Shown here one piece after another: positions 47,860 through 59,770 of a DNA stretch of 64,000 nt. The position numbers were made by a program, and so were the translations under genes. The notes below the pieces were generated by a model. It worked only from the letters and a program-made list of their open reading frames with translations, searched no databases and was not told the DNA's origin. Positions within the stretch are counted from its first letter, which is position 1; each line of letters begins with the position of its first letter. The DNA is taken from positions 6,421,001-6,485,000 of the forward strand of contig OX424563.1 in the NCBI GenBank assembly GCA_949152475.1, in the 5' to 3' direction. The DNA comes from Terebella lapidaria (taxonomy: Eukaryota > Annelida > Polychaeta > Terebellida > Terebellidae).

Positions 47860-47974
47860 ATGGCTACCAGCTATGAATCTACAACTGTATCCATCATCAT
47901 GGACACTGTAACTACCGCGGGAGAGACCGTCAGTGTGACCAATATCACGGCCAAACCAGAGTGTATGTTCGCAT
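47860..47974 (+). CDS. PPxY-motif single-pass membrane protein, exon 1
   Basis: It encodes residues 1-38 and the first base of codon 39. The donor GTAAGT follows at 47975-47980 (phase 1). The segment is Thr/Ser-rich and polar, without a signal peptide, and has one N-glycosylation sequon (NIT at 28-30) and a Cys at 35. It therefore looks like a short extracellular N-terminus of a type III (signal-anchor) protein. Joined to the acceptor at 49,272-49,273, the split codon becomes TGC (Cys39) and the frame runs straight into exon 2, strong support for this pairing. The intron is 1,299 bp. A second in-frame Met lies at residue 14. Confidence 0.85.
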
Positions 47975-49273
47975 GTAAGTAGGCTATCCAGTCAATGTCT
48001 ATAGATAATTTCAGCGATTAATTTAACAAACTGGCAGTCATTGCTTGTTATTTTAACACAATTCTTGAACATTGGTTGTACCTTTTAACTAGTGGATTGG
48101 AGTTTTCAAAGTGTATGTCGCCACATAATACATGCCTCAAAGCTAAACACCGTATTAACTTGGTCATTTATTTACCAAGGATGAAAAATCCATATACTAT
48201 GTAGCCAGGTTTCCCTGATACAAATATGGAGTATTTACTATTATTTTATCGGTTTTCATTTCGTTATGGTATAGATACACCTAAATTCGTCCTAACAGAT
48301 GTTGTACACGTTTCAGCAGCAAGCATTCACCCGTGCTGACAACATCGATAACCTGAACAATGATATGCTAACGATTTTATTCCGTTGGCGACCTTCAGTT
48401 TGACAAAATTCTCGATGAATACATATCTATGTGATATAGTCGGCCTCATGTCTACACTATATATTGTGTCTACAACTCGAGGTCAGACTGGCCCGAGGCA
48501 ATGCTGTTGTCATAAAGCACAGCTGACTTGTACGTGCGGCCCGGAGCTGACGCTAAAGGGACATCAAATTAACGAGCCACTATGTCACAAACTTTACCTG
48601 ACGCGTCAGCGACAGGTTGTGTACGAATTATTGCAGTTCCTATACTTCTGATCTATGTACACATGTATAATTTTTTTTTCTGGTAGAGATGTTATCACAG
48701 TGGTATGACATATATACTGAGGCGCAAATCTTTTACACAAACAAAGTATGATGAAATGTTTATCTAACGATTTATTTGCTTTAATGAAAAGGTAAATTCG
48801 TTCAAACATCCTATAAATAAAGTCTGGGGTAATTATCAGTCAACCGAAACAGTAGTCTTTGTCTCAACACAAGACCTAATTTATCATTCGGGTATCTGCG
48901 CTTGTAAACACCCTTTGTTGTATGTCGCCAGTATTACAACATGCCAACACATACAAAAGCCTGGTGTTTGATATCACGATAAATACTTCGTGGTCTGTTT
49001 GTCATCACACTTCTAACAGTAATTAAATACTATTAGAGTATTAGTATAGTTAATTAATACACCAATTTCAATAACTACAGTTCATAATGGGTAATTTACT
49101 AATTTTCACAAGAAGGTCCTATTGTTATGCGTCCGCATTATTAGCATTACATGCATTATTATTATGATGCGTTTCGTAATAGACACTATCATAATTTGCC
49201 CAATATTTCAGCACTTGGAAGATTTCAATACCCTGAAGATGAAAGTTTCATGTTTTGTTGTTTCAATTTGCAG

Positions 49274-50580
49274 GCACGTCTGAGATGTTCAGTCCGGGAG
49301 CAATCACGGGAGTGGTGGTGGTGGCGCTTGTCATTCTGGCGCTGGTCATTGTACGGTGGGCGACGTGTGTCAAGGCTGGGCGCCGGTGTCCGGGACTGCG
49401 AGGTGACAGAGACCGATGTCCTGGCCGACTGGGCTGCCCCTGGTGTCTGCCCCGCCCCCGCCCAGCCGTCCGCCGCCCTCGCTGCTGCTCCTACTGTCTC
49501 CGCACTAACGCCGTCAGTAGCGTGGGCAGTCTGGACTCGAGCCCCCGTCCCGCTCTCGAGGACCCAGATCTTCCGCCCGGGTACGAGGAGGTTATCGGCA
49601 CCATGCGCTACAACCGAAAGAAAACCGTCGCCAAGGCGACCGCCACGGAGCCGGCGATCAGCGGCGACCCTCCACTACCTCCCTCGTACGACCGGATCGA
49701 AAAGGGCGAGTTCAGTACGACGGCCGTCACAGAGAAGTCGGCGGTACAGCGCCTGAGGCAGGCTATCATGTCCAAGAGCCGCACGTGTCTCGTGGAACAC
49801 GGTGACAGACAAGAAAACCAGCACGTGGATCGCCATGACGTCAGTGGTAGCCAGCACGAGACGGTCGTGGAGATCAACTGTGTGTCGACCCCGGGGGGAG
49901 ACTACCGGGACGTCTCCATACAGACGGCGGACTTGTCCCTTGACGACGGCGGCCTGGGCCTGCAGGGCACGTGGTCTCGGAGTGCCCTGGCCAGACACGG
50001 GCCTGGCAACAAGCAGGCGACAGTCAGTCGGAATGGCAGCAACGCCTCCTCCTGGACAATCCCTAGCTACTCGGCTCTCGTCCATCCGCCAGCATACGAC
50101 AACCTTTCCTTCTGTATGGACGAGACCGTCACAGTCGCGTCATCCGGAGACACGTCAGGGGCACGGGGCGTCCACAGACAGGTGCCCGAAATACATGTGG
50201 TCATGATTAACACCCCTACGGACATGGGAGGTCCGAGTTCAGATGTCCAGCATGCTAGTGACAGCCAACAACTTGGAAAAGACGACCGCGAGGGCCGTGG
50301 TCTGAAGAGACATCTTGCTCCTCCACCAATCGAGTCTCACATCAGCTGTGCCAGGCCTTGTTCCCGGCCACCCCTCGAGCCACATGTTAGTTGTGGCCGG
50401 GCGCTATGTCGCCGGGAGAGCGAGAGACTGTGCAAGAAGATCCAAGTCCGGAGCCAGCTCAGGAGGTCCGCGTCCCTGTCTCGACTGTATGAGGCCAGGG
50501 CGGATAGCGAAGTGTCTACAGGACTGAGCCAGGCCCGCTCTAGCGAGGACCTGCCGGGTCACGAGCAGTCTATACTGTGA
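49274..50580 (+). CDS. PPxY-motif single-pass membrane protein, exon 2
   Basis: It encodes residues 39-473. Residues 48-66 are a single transmembrane helix (AITGVVVVALVILALVIVR). A Cys-rich juxtamembrane stretch follows (Cys 70, 77, 87, 93, 96, 109, 110, 113), probably palmitoylated or metal-binding. The long cytoplasmic tail has three PPxY motifs: LPPGY 138-142, LPPSY 173-177 and HPPAY 309-313. Each tyrosine also starts a YxxPhi-like sorting signal (YEEV, YDRI, YDNL). PPxY binds WW domains, classically those of Nedd4-family ubiquitin ligases, so the protein is predicted to be a trafficking adaptor in endosomal or plasma membrane. A near-repeat (SHISCARPC, PHVSCGRALC) and a basic RRSASL site lie near the C-terminus. 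The design recalls Commissureless, PRRG4 or Shisa proteins, but I cannot assign a family. The G+C-rich coding bias contrasts with the AT-rich flanks. Confidence 0.88.
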
Positions 50581-51440
50581 TATGAACTATTATCTCAAGG
50601 CATGTGACGATTACTGGCAGGGTGACTTAAACGTCAAATATACATGGGTTTTTTTTGCTCATTTATATACATGTTTTTTGCTCAAACTTTCTCAGTTAAT
50701 GAACACTGTATCTTAACATGCTCAATCAAAGATGAAACACCGAAGAGTAACGATGAATCATCCCTTTTTTATGTTTATATTGGTGCTACCTAAGATCATT
50801 ATTTCGAATTTAATATGTATTCAGTCAGAGGGCCTTGTTTGATACAAACTGATACAAATCTGTAGACACGGAGTGTTTCAAGTCCATTTCTAAAACGTAT
50901 TTTGTGTCTCTGCAAAGTAGGTATTGTGATCTAATCACTGCAAGGTATACATATCTCGGCATAGAGCTCTATAACGACATTGTATAGCTCATCTTAGCAG
51001 ATTCTGGTGTAATTTTTATTGTTAAATGTTACTGCTACGACATAATATGAACCGGTTTTTTGCCGTGTTCCCTTTCAATCTAGTCACATTGCACTTTGTA
51101 ATGCTATATTTAATATGTACAACAGTGTTGCATTTGAAGACATAGATTACAGTAGATTTCGCACGTTATGAAGTCAGACAAGTTAGATAGTAGCTTGTGA
51201 TACACAGTGTGACACCGTGTGCATGCACAGTTATCTGGAGTGATCCTTTGTCGTAGATAGATTTTGTAAGTAGGCCTGCATGTTTTATATGACACATATA
51301 CACACACATAGAATAATAAAAAAAATATGTATAACACAAATAGGTCGTTGAAACTGAGTTATAATTGAATTGCGTGAATTGTTGTATTGTAACTGGTGGA
51401 GGTAAATATGTAGTTTTCCTCTTTCAATCCATAATAAATC
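50581..51440 (+). terminator. 3' UTR and polyadenylation signals of the PPxY gene
   Basis: After TGA at 50578-50580 comes AT-rich sequence with no frame of interest. AATAAA occurs at 51315-51320, with another AATAAA just after 51,430. Either would give a 3' UTR of roughly 0.75-0.87 kb. Confidence 0.4.
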
Positions 51441-51689
51441 ACACATAATAAAGGGGAGCTTGCTGGAATGTGGCGGAGTCAATTTCATAACACTTGCACA
51501 TGACCAGCTTGAACCAATAACGGGATCACACACAAAAATGTCAGTGTCTGGATCGGGAAAATTCATTATCTCACAATCTACAATTTGTATATACTTTCTG
51601 AGTTTCTGACACCACATTACTACTTCTACAATAAACAGACGCATGAGAGTAGTGATTCAATAATATCGATTAAGCAATGGATATATGTA

Positions 51690-52508
51690 GAGTTCGGCGA
51701 CCCCACGACAAAAAGGTATACCCAATTACTGTTTACTGGAGTGTCGCCGAATGTCTTATAAGTCCACCCCCATCTGTGCCTCATAACCATGGTGTTACAA
51801 CTCGTGTAGTCTCACTCGTCAAACGCTACAGTGCTCCCCTCCTTCGGAGAGGCTTGCCCCTGAAGTCAGCTCTAATCTGTGGTCAGGGAGCCTACCTATC
51901 TGTGGTCAGGGAGCAGAAACCTGATATTTACACGTGACTGTCAGTAGTTTGAAAGGAATGGTACCAATGTTACATACGGCGACCACACGATAAAGAGGTA
52001 TAACCAATTAGTGGGGTGTCGCCGAAAGCTTTATAAGTCCATCAGCATCTGTGCCTCATAACTAAGGTGTTAATACTCGTGTAGACTCAACACGTCATAA
52101 TGTTACATTGCTCGCCTATTTCGTCTCCGAAACCTCGTCCCCGAAGTCAGCTCTAATCCCACATCACCCTAATAAAATAATTCACCCATATGCACCCAGA
52201 CAAGTGCTATACCTGTCTGTGGTCAGGGAGCATGAACCGATATTTACATGTGATGTGAGTCAACAGTGGGTGCGTATGACAGGACCAATGCCGAGACACA
52301 CCAGTGAGTGGCTCGAAAGGTGTGGCGCCAAAGTTCGGTGACCCCATGATAAAAATGTATATCCCATTACTGGAGTGTCTCCCAATATCTTATAAGTCTA
52401 CCATTATCTGTGCATCATGACCGTGGTGTTACTACTCGTGTGGCCCAACACGTCATAATTCTACAGTGGTTTCCTCTTTCGAAGATACCTCGTCCTCCAG
52501 GTCAGCTC
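51690..52508 (+). repeat. Three copies of a satellite-flanking repeat
   Basis: CGGCGACCCCACGACAAAAAGGTATA-type starts lie at about 51,698, 51,977 and 52,336 (offsets 279 and 359). Each continues through GTGTCGCC, TTATAAGTCCA, CTGTGCCTCATAAC and GTCAGCTCTA. The last copy runs directly into the 34-bp satellite after GTCAGCTCTACTGGGACAA, so this repeat marks the array edge. Confidence 0.8.
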
Positions 52509-55500
52509 TACTGGGACAAGGCTAACTTTGAGACCGATCCCATAAGGACAAGGCTCACTTTGTGAGGCTGGTCCCACTAAGATATGGCTCATTTTGTGAG
52601 GCCGGTCCCACTAGGACATGTCTCACTTTGTGAGGCTGGTCCCACTAGGACAAGGCTCACTTTGTGAGGCTGGTCCCACTAGGACATGGCGCACTCTGTG
52701 AGGCTGGCCCCATTAGAACGAGGATCACTTTGTGAGGCCGCCGTGGTCCCATTAGGACAAGGCTAACTTTGAGACCGATCCCATAAGGACAAGGCTCACT
52801 TTGTGAGGCTGGTCCCACTAAGATATGGCTCATTTTGTGAGACCGGTCCCACTAGGACATGTCTCACTTTGTGAGGCTGGTACCACTAGGACAAGGCTCA
52901 CTTTGTGAGGCTGGTCCCACTAGGACAAGGCTCACTTTGTGAGGCTTGTCCCACTAGGACAAGGCTCACTTTGAGGCCGATCCCACCAGGACAAGACTCA
53001 CTTTGTGGAGCTGGTCCCATTAGGACATGGCTCACTTTGTCAGGCCGGTCCCACTAGGACATGTCTCATTTTGTGAGGCTGGTCCTTCTAGGGCAAGGCT
53101 CACTTTGTCAGGCCGGTCCCACCAGGACAAAGCTCATTTTCTTTAGGCTGATCCCACTAGAACAAGGCTCACTTTGTCAGGCCGGTCCCACTAGGACAAG
53201 GCTCATTTTCTTTAGGGTGATCCTACTCGAACATGCTCACTTTGTGAGGCTGATCCCACAAGGACAAGACTGTTCGGTGAGGCTGGTCCTCCTAGGACAA
53301 GGCTCACTTTGTGAGACCAGTCCCACTAGGACACGGATCACTTTGTGGGGCTGATCCCACTAGGACAAGGCTCACTTTGTAAGGTTGGTCCCACTAGGAC
53401 AATAAAGTCACTTCCTGAGGCTGATCCCACTAGGACATGGCTCACTTTGCGAGGCTGATCCCAGTAGGACATGGCTCACTTTGTGAGGTTGGTCCAATTA
53501 GAACAGGGATCACTTTGTGAGGCCGGTCCCATTAGGACAAGACTCACATTGTGTGGCCGGTCCCACTGTACACAGGTCACTTTGTTGGGCTGGCCCCACT
53601 AGGACATGGCTCACTTTGTGAGGCAGATCCCACTAGGACAAGGCTTACTATGAGGCTGGTCCCTCTAGGCCAAGACTGACCCCGTGAGGTCGATCCCACT
53701 AGGAAAAGGCTCACTTTCTGAGGGTGATCCCACTAGAACATGGCTCACTTTGTGAGGCTGATCTCGCTTGGGCAAAGCTCACTTTGTGAGGCCGGTTCCA
53801 CTTGGACAAGGCTCACTTTGTGAGGGTGATCCCACTAGAACATGGCTCATTTTGTGAGGCTGGTCTCACCTGGACAAAGCTCACATTGTGAGGCCGGTCC
53901 CACTAGGACATGTCTCACTTTGTGAGGCTGGTCCCACTAGGACAAGGCTCACTTTGTGAGGCTGGTCCCATTAGGACAAGGCTAACTTTGAGACCGATCC
54001 CATAAGGACAAGGCTCACTTTGTGAGGCTGGTCCCACTAAGATATGGCTCATTTTGTGAGACCGGTCCCACTAGGACATGTCTCACTTTGTGAGGCTGGT
54101 ACCACTAGGACAAGGCTCACTTTGTGAGGCTGGTCCCACTAGGACAAGGCTCACTTTGTGAGGCTTGTCCCACTAGGCAAGGCTCTCTTTGAGGCCGATC
54201 CCACCAGGACAAGACTCACTTTGTGGAGCTGGTCCCATTAGGACATGGCTCACTTTGTCAGGCAGTTCCCACTAGGACATGTCGCATTTTGTGAGGCTGG
54301 TCCCACTAGGACAAGGCTCACTTTGTGAGGCTGGTTCTTCTAGGGCAAGGCTCACTTTGTCAGGCCGGTCCCACCAGGACAAAGCTCATTTTCTTTAGGC
54401 TGATCCCACTAGAACAAGGCTCACTTTGTCAGGCCGGTCCCGCTAGGACAAGGCTCATTTTCTTTAGGGTGATCCTACTCGAACATGCTCACTTTGTGAG
54501 GCTGATCCCACAAGGACAAGACTGTTCGGTGAGGCTGGTCCTCCTAGGACAAGGCTCACTTTGTGAGACCAGTCCCACTAGGACAAGGCTCACTTTGTGA
54601 GGCTGGTCCTTCTAGGGCAAGGCTCACTTTGTCAGGCCGGTCCCACCAGGACAAAGCTAATTTTCTTTAGGCTGATCCCACTAGAACAAGGCTCACTTTG
54701 TCAGGCCGGTCCCGCTAGGACAAGGCTCATTTTCTTTAGGGTGATCCTACTCGAACATGCTCACTTTGTGAGGCTGATCCCACAAGGACAAGACTGTTCG
54801 GTGAGGCTGGTCCTCCTAGGACAAGGCTCACTTTGTGAGACCAGTCCCACTAGGACACGGATCACTTTGTGGGACTGATCCCACTAGGACAAGGCTCACT
54901 TTGTAAGGTTGGTCCCACTAGGACAATAAAGTCACTTCCTGAGGCCGATCCCACTAGGACATGGCTCACTTTGCGAGGCTGATCCCAGTAGGACATGGCT
55001 CACTTTGTGAGGTTGGTCCAATTAGAACAGGGATCACTTTGTGAGGCCGGTCCCATTAGGACAAGACTCACATTGTGTGGCCGGTCCCACTGTACACAGG
55101 TCACTTTGTTGGGCTGGCCCCACTAGGACATGGCTCACTTTGTGAGGCAGATCCCACTAGGACAAGGCTTACTATGAGGCTGGTCCCTCTAGGCCAAGAC
55201 TGACCCCGTGAGGTCGGTCCCACTAGGAAAAGGCTCACTTTCTGAGGGTGATCCCACTAGAACATGGCTCACTTTGTGAGGCTGATCTCGCTTGGGCAAA
55301 GCTCACTTTGTGAGGCCGGTTCCACTTGGACAAGGCTCACTTTGTGAGGGTGATCCCACTAGAACATGGCTCATTTTGTGAGGCTGGTCTCACCTGGACA
55401 AAGCTCACATTGTGAGGCCGGTCCCACTAGGACATGTCTCACTTTGTGAGGCTGGTCCCACTAGGACAAGGCTCACTTTGTGAGGCTGGTCCCATTAGGA

Positions 55501-57345
55501 CAAGGCTAACTTTGAGACCGATCCCATAAGGACAAGGCTCACTTTGTGAGGCTGGTCCCACTAAGATATGGCTCATTTTGTGAGACCGGTCCCACTAGGA
55601 CATGTCTCACTTTGTGAGGCTGGTACCACTAGGACAAGGCTCACTTTGTGAGGCTGGTCCCACTAGGACAAGGCTCACTTTGTGAGGCTTGTCCCACTAG
55701 GCAAGGCTCTCTTTGAGGCCGATCCCACCAGGACAAGACTCACTTTGTGGAGCTGGTCCCATTAGGACATGGCTCACTTTGTCAGGCAGGTCCCACTAGG
55801 ACATGTCGCATTTTGTGAGGCTGGTCCCACTAGGACAAGGCTCACTTTGTGAGGCTGGTCCCACTAGGACAAGGCTCACTTTGTGAGGCTGGTCCCATTA
55901 GGACAAGGCTAACTTTGAGACCGATCCCATAAGGACAAGGCTCACTTTGTGACGCTGGTCCCACTAAGATATGGCTCATTTTGTGAGACCGGTCCCACTA
56001 GGACATGTCTCACTTTGTGAGGCTGGTACCACTAGGACAAGGCTCACTTTGTGAGGCTGGTCCCACTAGGACAAGGCTCACTTTGTGAGGCTTGTCCCAC
56101 TAGGCAAGGCTCACTTTGAGGCCGATCCCACCAGGACAAGACTCACTTTGTGGAGCTGGTCCCATTAGGACAAGGCTCACTTTGTGAGGCTGGTTCTTCT
56201 AGGGCAAGGCTCACTTTGTCAGGCCGGTCCCACCAGGACAAAGCTCATTTTCTTTAGGCTGATCCCACTAGAACAAGGCTCACTTTGTCAGGCCGGTCCC
56301 GCTAGGACAAGGCTCATTTTCTTTAGGGTGATCCTACTCGAACATGCTCACTTTGTGAGGCTGATTCCACAAGGACAAGACTGTTCGGTGAGGCTGGTCC
56401 TCCTAGGAAAAGGCTCACTTTGTGAGACCAGTCCCACTAGGACAAGGCTCACTTTGTGAGGCTGGTCCTTCTAGGGCAAGGCTCACTTTGTCAGGCCGGT
56501 CCCACCAGGACAAAGCTCATTTTCTTTAGGCTGATCCCACTAGAACAAGGCTCACTTTGTCAGGCCGGTCCCGCTAGGACAAGGCTCATTTTCTTTAGGG
56601 TGATCCTACTCGAACATGCTCACTTTGTGAGGCTGATCCCACAAGGACAAGACTGTTCGGTGAGGCTGGTCCTCCTAGGACAAGGCTCACTTTGTGAGAC
56701 CAGTCCCACTAGGACACGGATCACTTTGTGGGGCTGATCCCACTAGGACAAGGCTCACTTTGTAAGGTTGGTCCCACTAGGACAATAAAGCCACTTCCTG
56801 AGGCCGATCCCACTAGGACATGGCTCACTTTGCGAGGCTGATCCCAGTAGGACATGGCTCACTTTGTGAGGTTGGTCCAATTAGAACAGAGATCACTTTG
56901 TGAGGCCGGTCCCATTAGGACAAGACTCACATTGTGTGGCCGGTCCCAATGTACACAGGTCACTTTGTGGGGCTGGCCCCACTAGGACATGGCTCACTTT
57001 GTGAGGCAGATCCCACTAGGACAAGGCTTACTATGAGGCTGGTCCCTCTAGGCCAAGACTGACCCCGTGAGGTCGGTCCCACTAGGAAAAGGCTCACTTT
57101 CTGAGGGTGATCCCACTAGAACATGGCTCACTTTGTGAGGCTGATCTCGCTTGGGCAAAGCTCACTTTGTGAGGCCGGTCCCACTAGGAAAAGGCTCACT
57201 TTCTGAGGGTGATCCCACTAGAACATGGCTCATTTTGTGAGGCTGATCTCGCTTGGACAAAGCTCACATTGTGAGGCCGGTCCCACTAGGACATGGTTCA
57301 CTTTGTGAGGCTGATCCCAATAGGACATGGCTCACTTCGATCAGA
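52509..57345. repeat. 34-bp satellite with higher-order units (about 140 copies)
   Basis: The basic unit is GGCTCACTTTGTGAGGCTGG followed by TCCCACTAGGACAA, 34 bp. It contains two small inverted repeats, CTCAC-TTT-GTGAG and GTCC-CACTA-GGAC. Blocks of eight units (272 bp) are duplicated, with starts at 54325 and 54597, and again at 56184 and 56456. The whole larger block is repeated at an offset of 1,859 bp. A related copy starts near 53,061. Frames of about 90 codons recur at these places, but they follow from the repeat, and there is no Met-initiated gene. The array ends within a unit near 57,340. Confidence 0.97.
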
Positions 57346-57437
57346 ATAGAGCAATGGTTTGGGATAAGGAGAAAAAATTGTGTAAAGGGTGGTATTAAGT
57401 CCTGTTCTCATTCGCTTTCTGACGCCAAAGCAACAAC

Positions 57438-58168
57438 ATGCCACTGAAACCAAACGTTCCGGCTCCGGATGACTGGAGAAAATATCAAGGCGAAAAGACA
57501 CACTCCAACAATGAAAAGGTGGATAAGACACCAACATTAGTGTATGAATATGTCTCGCCCACACAACAGATTGTGGAATGGGCAAAGGTGCTGACCAAGC
57601 AAAAGAAAACATTTTGATGTACAAAACAACGGCTGTGCCCCATCGAGTAGGGCATATAAGCCGTGATCAGTTGGAGACCTCATTTGAAGAAGAGACGCTG
57701 AAGTGCAACATGATTTCCTGCCATCCATGCCCAAAGACATATAATTGGCAACAAGATCTGAGAAGACATTAAAAGTTGCACTGTATGGATTATCAATCGC
57801 AGCCTCAGGCACATCCTCAGCCTTAGCCACAGCCACAGGCTTACAATATATAGCAGCCACAAGCTCAGTCTTGGCAGCCTCTGGCTCATGCTTATCCACA
57901 GCCTCAGGATTGGCAGCCTCGGGCTGAGCCACAGCCTCAGCCTCTCCAGCCCAAGCCGCAGCCTCAGCCTCTCCAGCCCAAGCCTCAGCCTTGGCAGCCT
58001 CAGGCTTATCCACAGCCTCAGCATTGGCAACCTCAGGCTGAGCCACAACCTCGTCTTTCCAGTCACAGCCTGTTGGAGTCCAGTCAAATATTCCCACCCT
58101 CTACCAGGATTATATGGCTGTACAAGAGATGGCAACGCTTCTGTGACATCATGAGGTCTACTGTGTGA
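57438..58168 (+). pseudogene. Decayed C2H2 zinc-finger / Pro-Gln-rich gene
   Basis: A first frame (57438-57617, 59 codons, PDDWRKYQGEK near the start) is followed in another frame by 57578-57772, whose end reads CHPCPKTYNWQQDLRRH, an exact C-x2-C-x3-Y-x5-L-x2-H half of a C2H2 finger. The expected second His (CAC, 57779-57781) is in place as H-x3-H, but a TAA (57770-57772) sits between the two. The same frame then runs into a Pro/Gln tract (PQPQ, WQPQAYPQPQ, LQPKPQPQP). Two TAG codons at 57824 and 57851 stand where the repeat predicts CAG, and an open stretch follows to TGA at 58166. Three stops and a frameshift point to a pseudogene. The opposite strand has a 186-codon frame (58097-57537) rich in EAEAVAQPEA, considered a shadow. 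Confidence 0.5.
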
Positions 58169-58741
58169 ACCAGCGAACAGCGTGGATAACTTTAACTGAA
58201 GTTGGGTAGTCAGAAACTGAGTTTCAAGGAAACAAATTCTTGCCGGCTTCCAAAGGTCACCTGACGTGCGACGTCGCAGCGCACGCTGTGGGGAAACTGA
58301 GATGCATGATAGTCGTTTCCATTTATTAGGTGGTCGAGATTGATGTCTTCGGTAAGACACAGTAAGATTACTCAGAGCACTTTGGCGATTTTGCCTTTAG
58401 ACTAGAACAGGTGTTTAGATCACAACACTAGTACTTGCAAAGCTCCTGGTTTGAAGCATGCATGCGGTCCTACGGTAACGATAACGTCTATTTTATCGAC
58501 CGGTTTCACTGTTTCATGTTTGTGATGTTAATGTGAAAATAGTCCCATAATAGTGTCAGCACCTTGGAATCTGGGAGTCATGCTTCCTGTATTCTGGGTG
58601 AGCATGACAAAGAGCGTGATCATGCGCACAATTATGCAGCTCCCATCTCCGATGTTCAGAGCAGGAGCGCCCTTGGCTCCTGGAGACACGTAGGCAACCT
58701 CAGGGTAAGGCCGCTTGGCTCGGCTTGAGACTATGGCTGAT
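58169..58741. other. Spacer between pseudogene and SINE
   Basis: Unique-looking sequence. No feature noticed. Confidence 0.4.
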
Positions 58742-58757
58742 CCCTTGGGTGGTACTA

Positions 58758-59245
58758 TTTTTTTTTTTTTTTTTTTTTAAATATTTTTGTTGGGCGAACC
58801 CATTTTTGTGTATATGCAGTGCAACTTAATTATATGGTTTGATATATTTACAACTGTGGAGTTCCATTCCGGTTTGGGACTGCATGACAGTGCTATGGTC
58901 ACACGCTTCCTATCATACCGTTCATGGACCTGGCATGGGGGTGTCCCTACCAGACCATGAAGCTATCCTGGTGTCAACCAGGCCCGGTGAACATAGCACC
59001 TGCGGACCCTATGGTGTAATCATCCCCATTCCTGAGTCATACCACCAGGAAGTCCCCCAATATCGTACTCGTAGGTGAGTAACTCACGGCTGAGTGGTCA
59101 GCCTACCCATTGAGCCCACAGCACACCCATCCTGTGTGGGGATCGGCCATGATAAATCCCTCGGTCATCGATGGGATTCGAACTCACGACCTCCCGGCTT
59201 TGAATCCTGCAGCTTAACCACTGCGCTACAGGGGCCGGTTGGTGG
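58758..59245 (-). mobile_element. tRNA-derived SINE, full length, with 16-bp target duplication
   Basis: Read on the minus strand, the element begins near 59,245 with GGCCCCTGTAGCGCAGTGG. This contains a pol III A box (TAGCGCAGTGG, 59218-59228), followed by a B box (GAGTTCGAATCC, within 59173-59187) at the right distance for a tRNA-like head. About 400 bp of body follow, and a tail of about 24 A. CCCTTGGGTGGTACTA flanks it exactly at 58742-58757 and 59246-59261, the hallmark of target-primed reverse transcription. The perfect duplication and intact boxes suggest a fairly recent insertion. The partner LINE is unknown. Confidence 0.93.
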
Positions 59246-59261
59246 CCCTTGGGTGGTACTA

Positions 59262-59770
59262 ACAGGCTCTCGTGGTCAGTCAGGTTAACAGGGGTTTTAT
59301 CTCCTTGTTGACAACATCGGCAGTTCCGGTTCCGTGGTTCCAAGTTGAAATTCAAAGTAAAAGTTGACCAAAACTGCATTTCAAGATGACGAAATTGCAG
59401 CCACATCAAACTTTTCACCATAAGTTATATTTTAACTCATAATATCTGCCAAACATGGTTTCAAGGTGAAATTCAAAGTAATAGTTGACCAAAACTGCAT
59501 TTCAGGATGACGAAATCAGAGCCAGATTGAACTTTCCACCATAAATTATATTTTGATTCATAACATGTGCCAAACATGCTTTCAAGTTGAGATTCAAAGT
59601 TGAAATTCGAAGTAAAAGTTGACCAAGACTTTCAGGATGACGAAATTGGAGCCAGATCGAACTTCTCAAAATAAATTATATTTTAATTCTTTATATGTGC
59701 CAAACATGGTTTCAAGTTGAAATTCGAAGTAAAAGTTAACCAAAACTGCGTTTCAAGGTTTCAAGTTAGT
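59262..59770. repeat. Degenerate tandem repeat (about 120 bp)
   Basis: Phrases TCAAGTTGAAATTC-AAGTAAAAGTTGACCAAAACTGCATTTCA, GATGACGAAATTG-AGCCA and CCATAA-TTATATTTT recur four times (about 59,337, 59,460, 59,580 and 59,712). It is a loose tandem array, not coding. Confidence 0.65.

Noticed and set aside
49151..49756. 201-codon frame overlapping exon 2 of the PPxY gene
   Set aside because: It is a different frame over the same GC-rich DNA. The splice acceptor and protein motifs support the other frame.
53061..56737. Recurring plus-strand frames of about 90 codons (RLVLLGQGSLCQAGP)
   Set aside because: They are products of the 34-bp satellite and its 272-bp blocks, with no promoter, splice sites or domain.
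57537..58097. 186-codon minus-strand frame rich in Glu/Ala
   Set aside because: It mirrors the Pro-Gln repeat on the plus strand, where an exact zinc-finger pattern lies in frame. Its C-terminal half has no repeat or motif.
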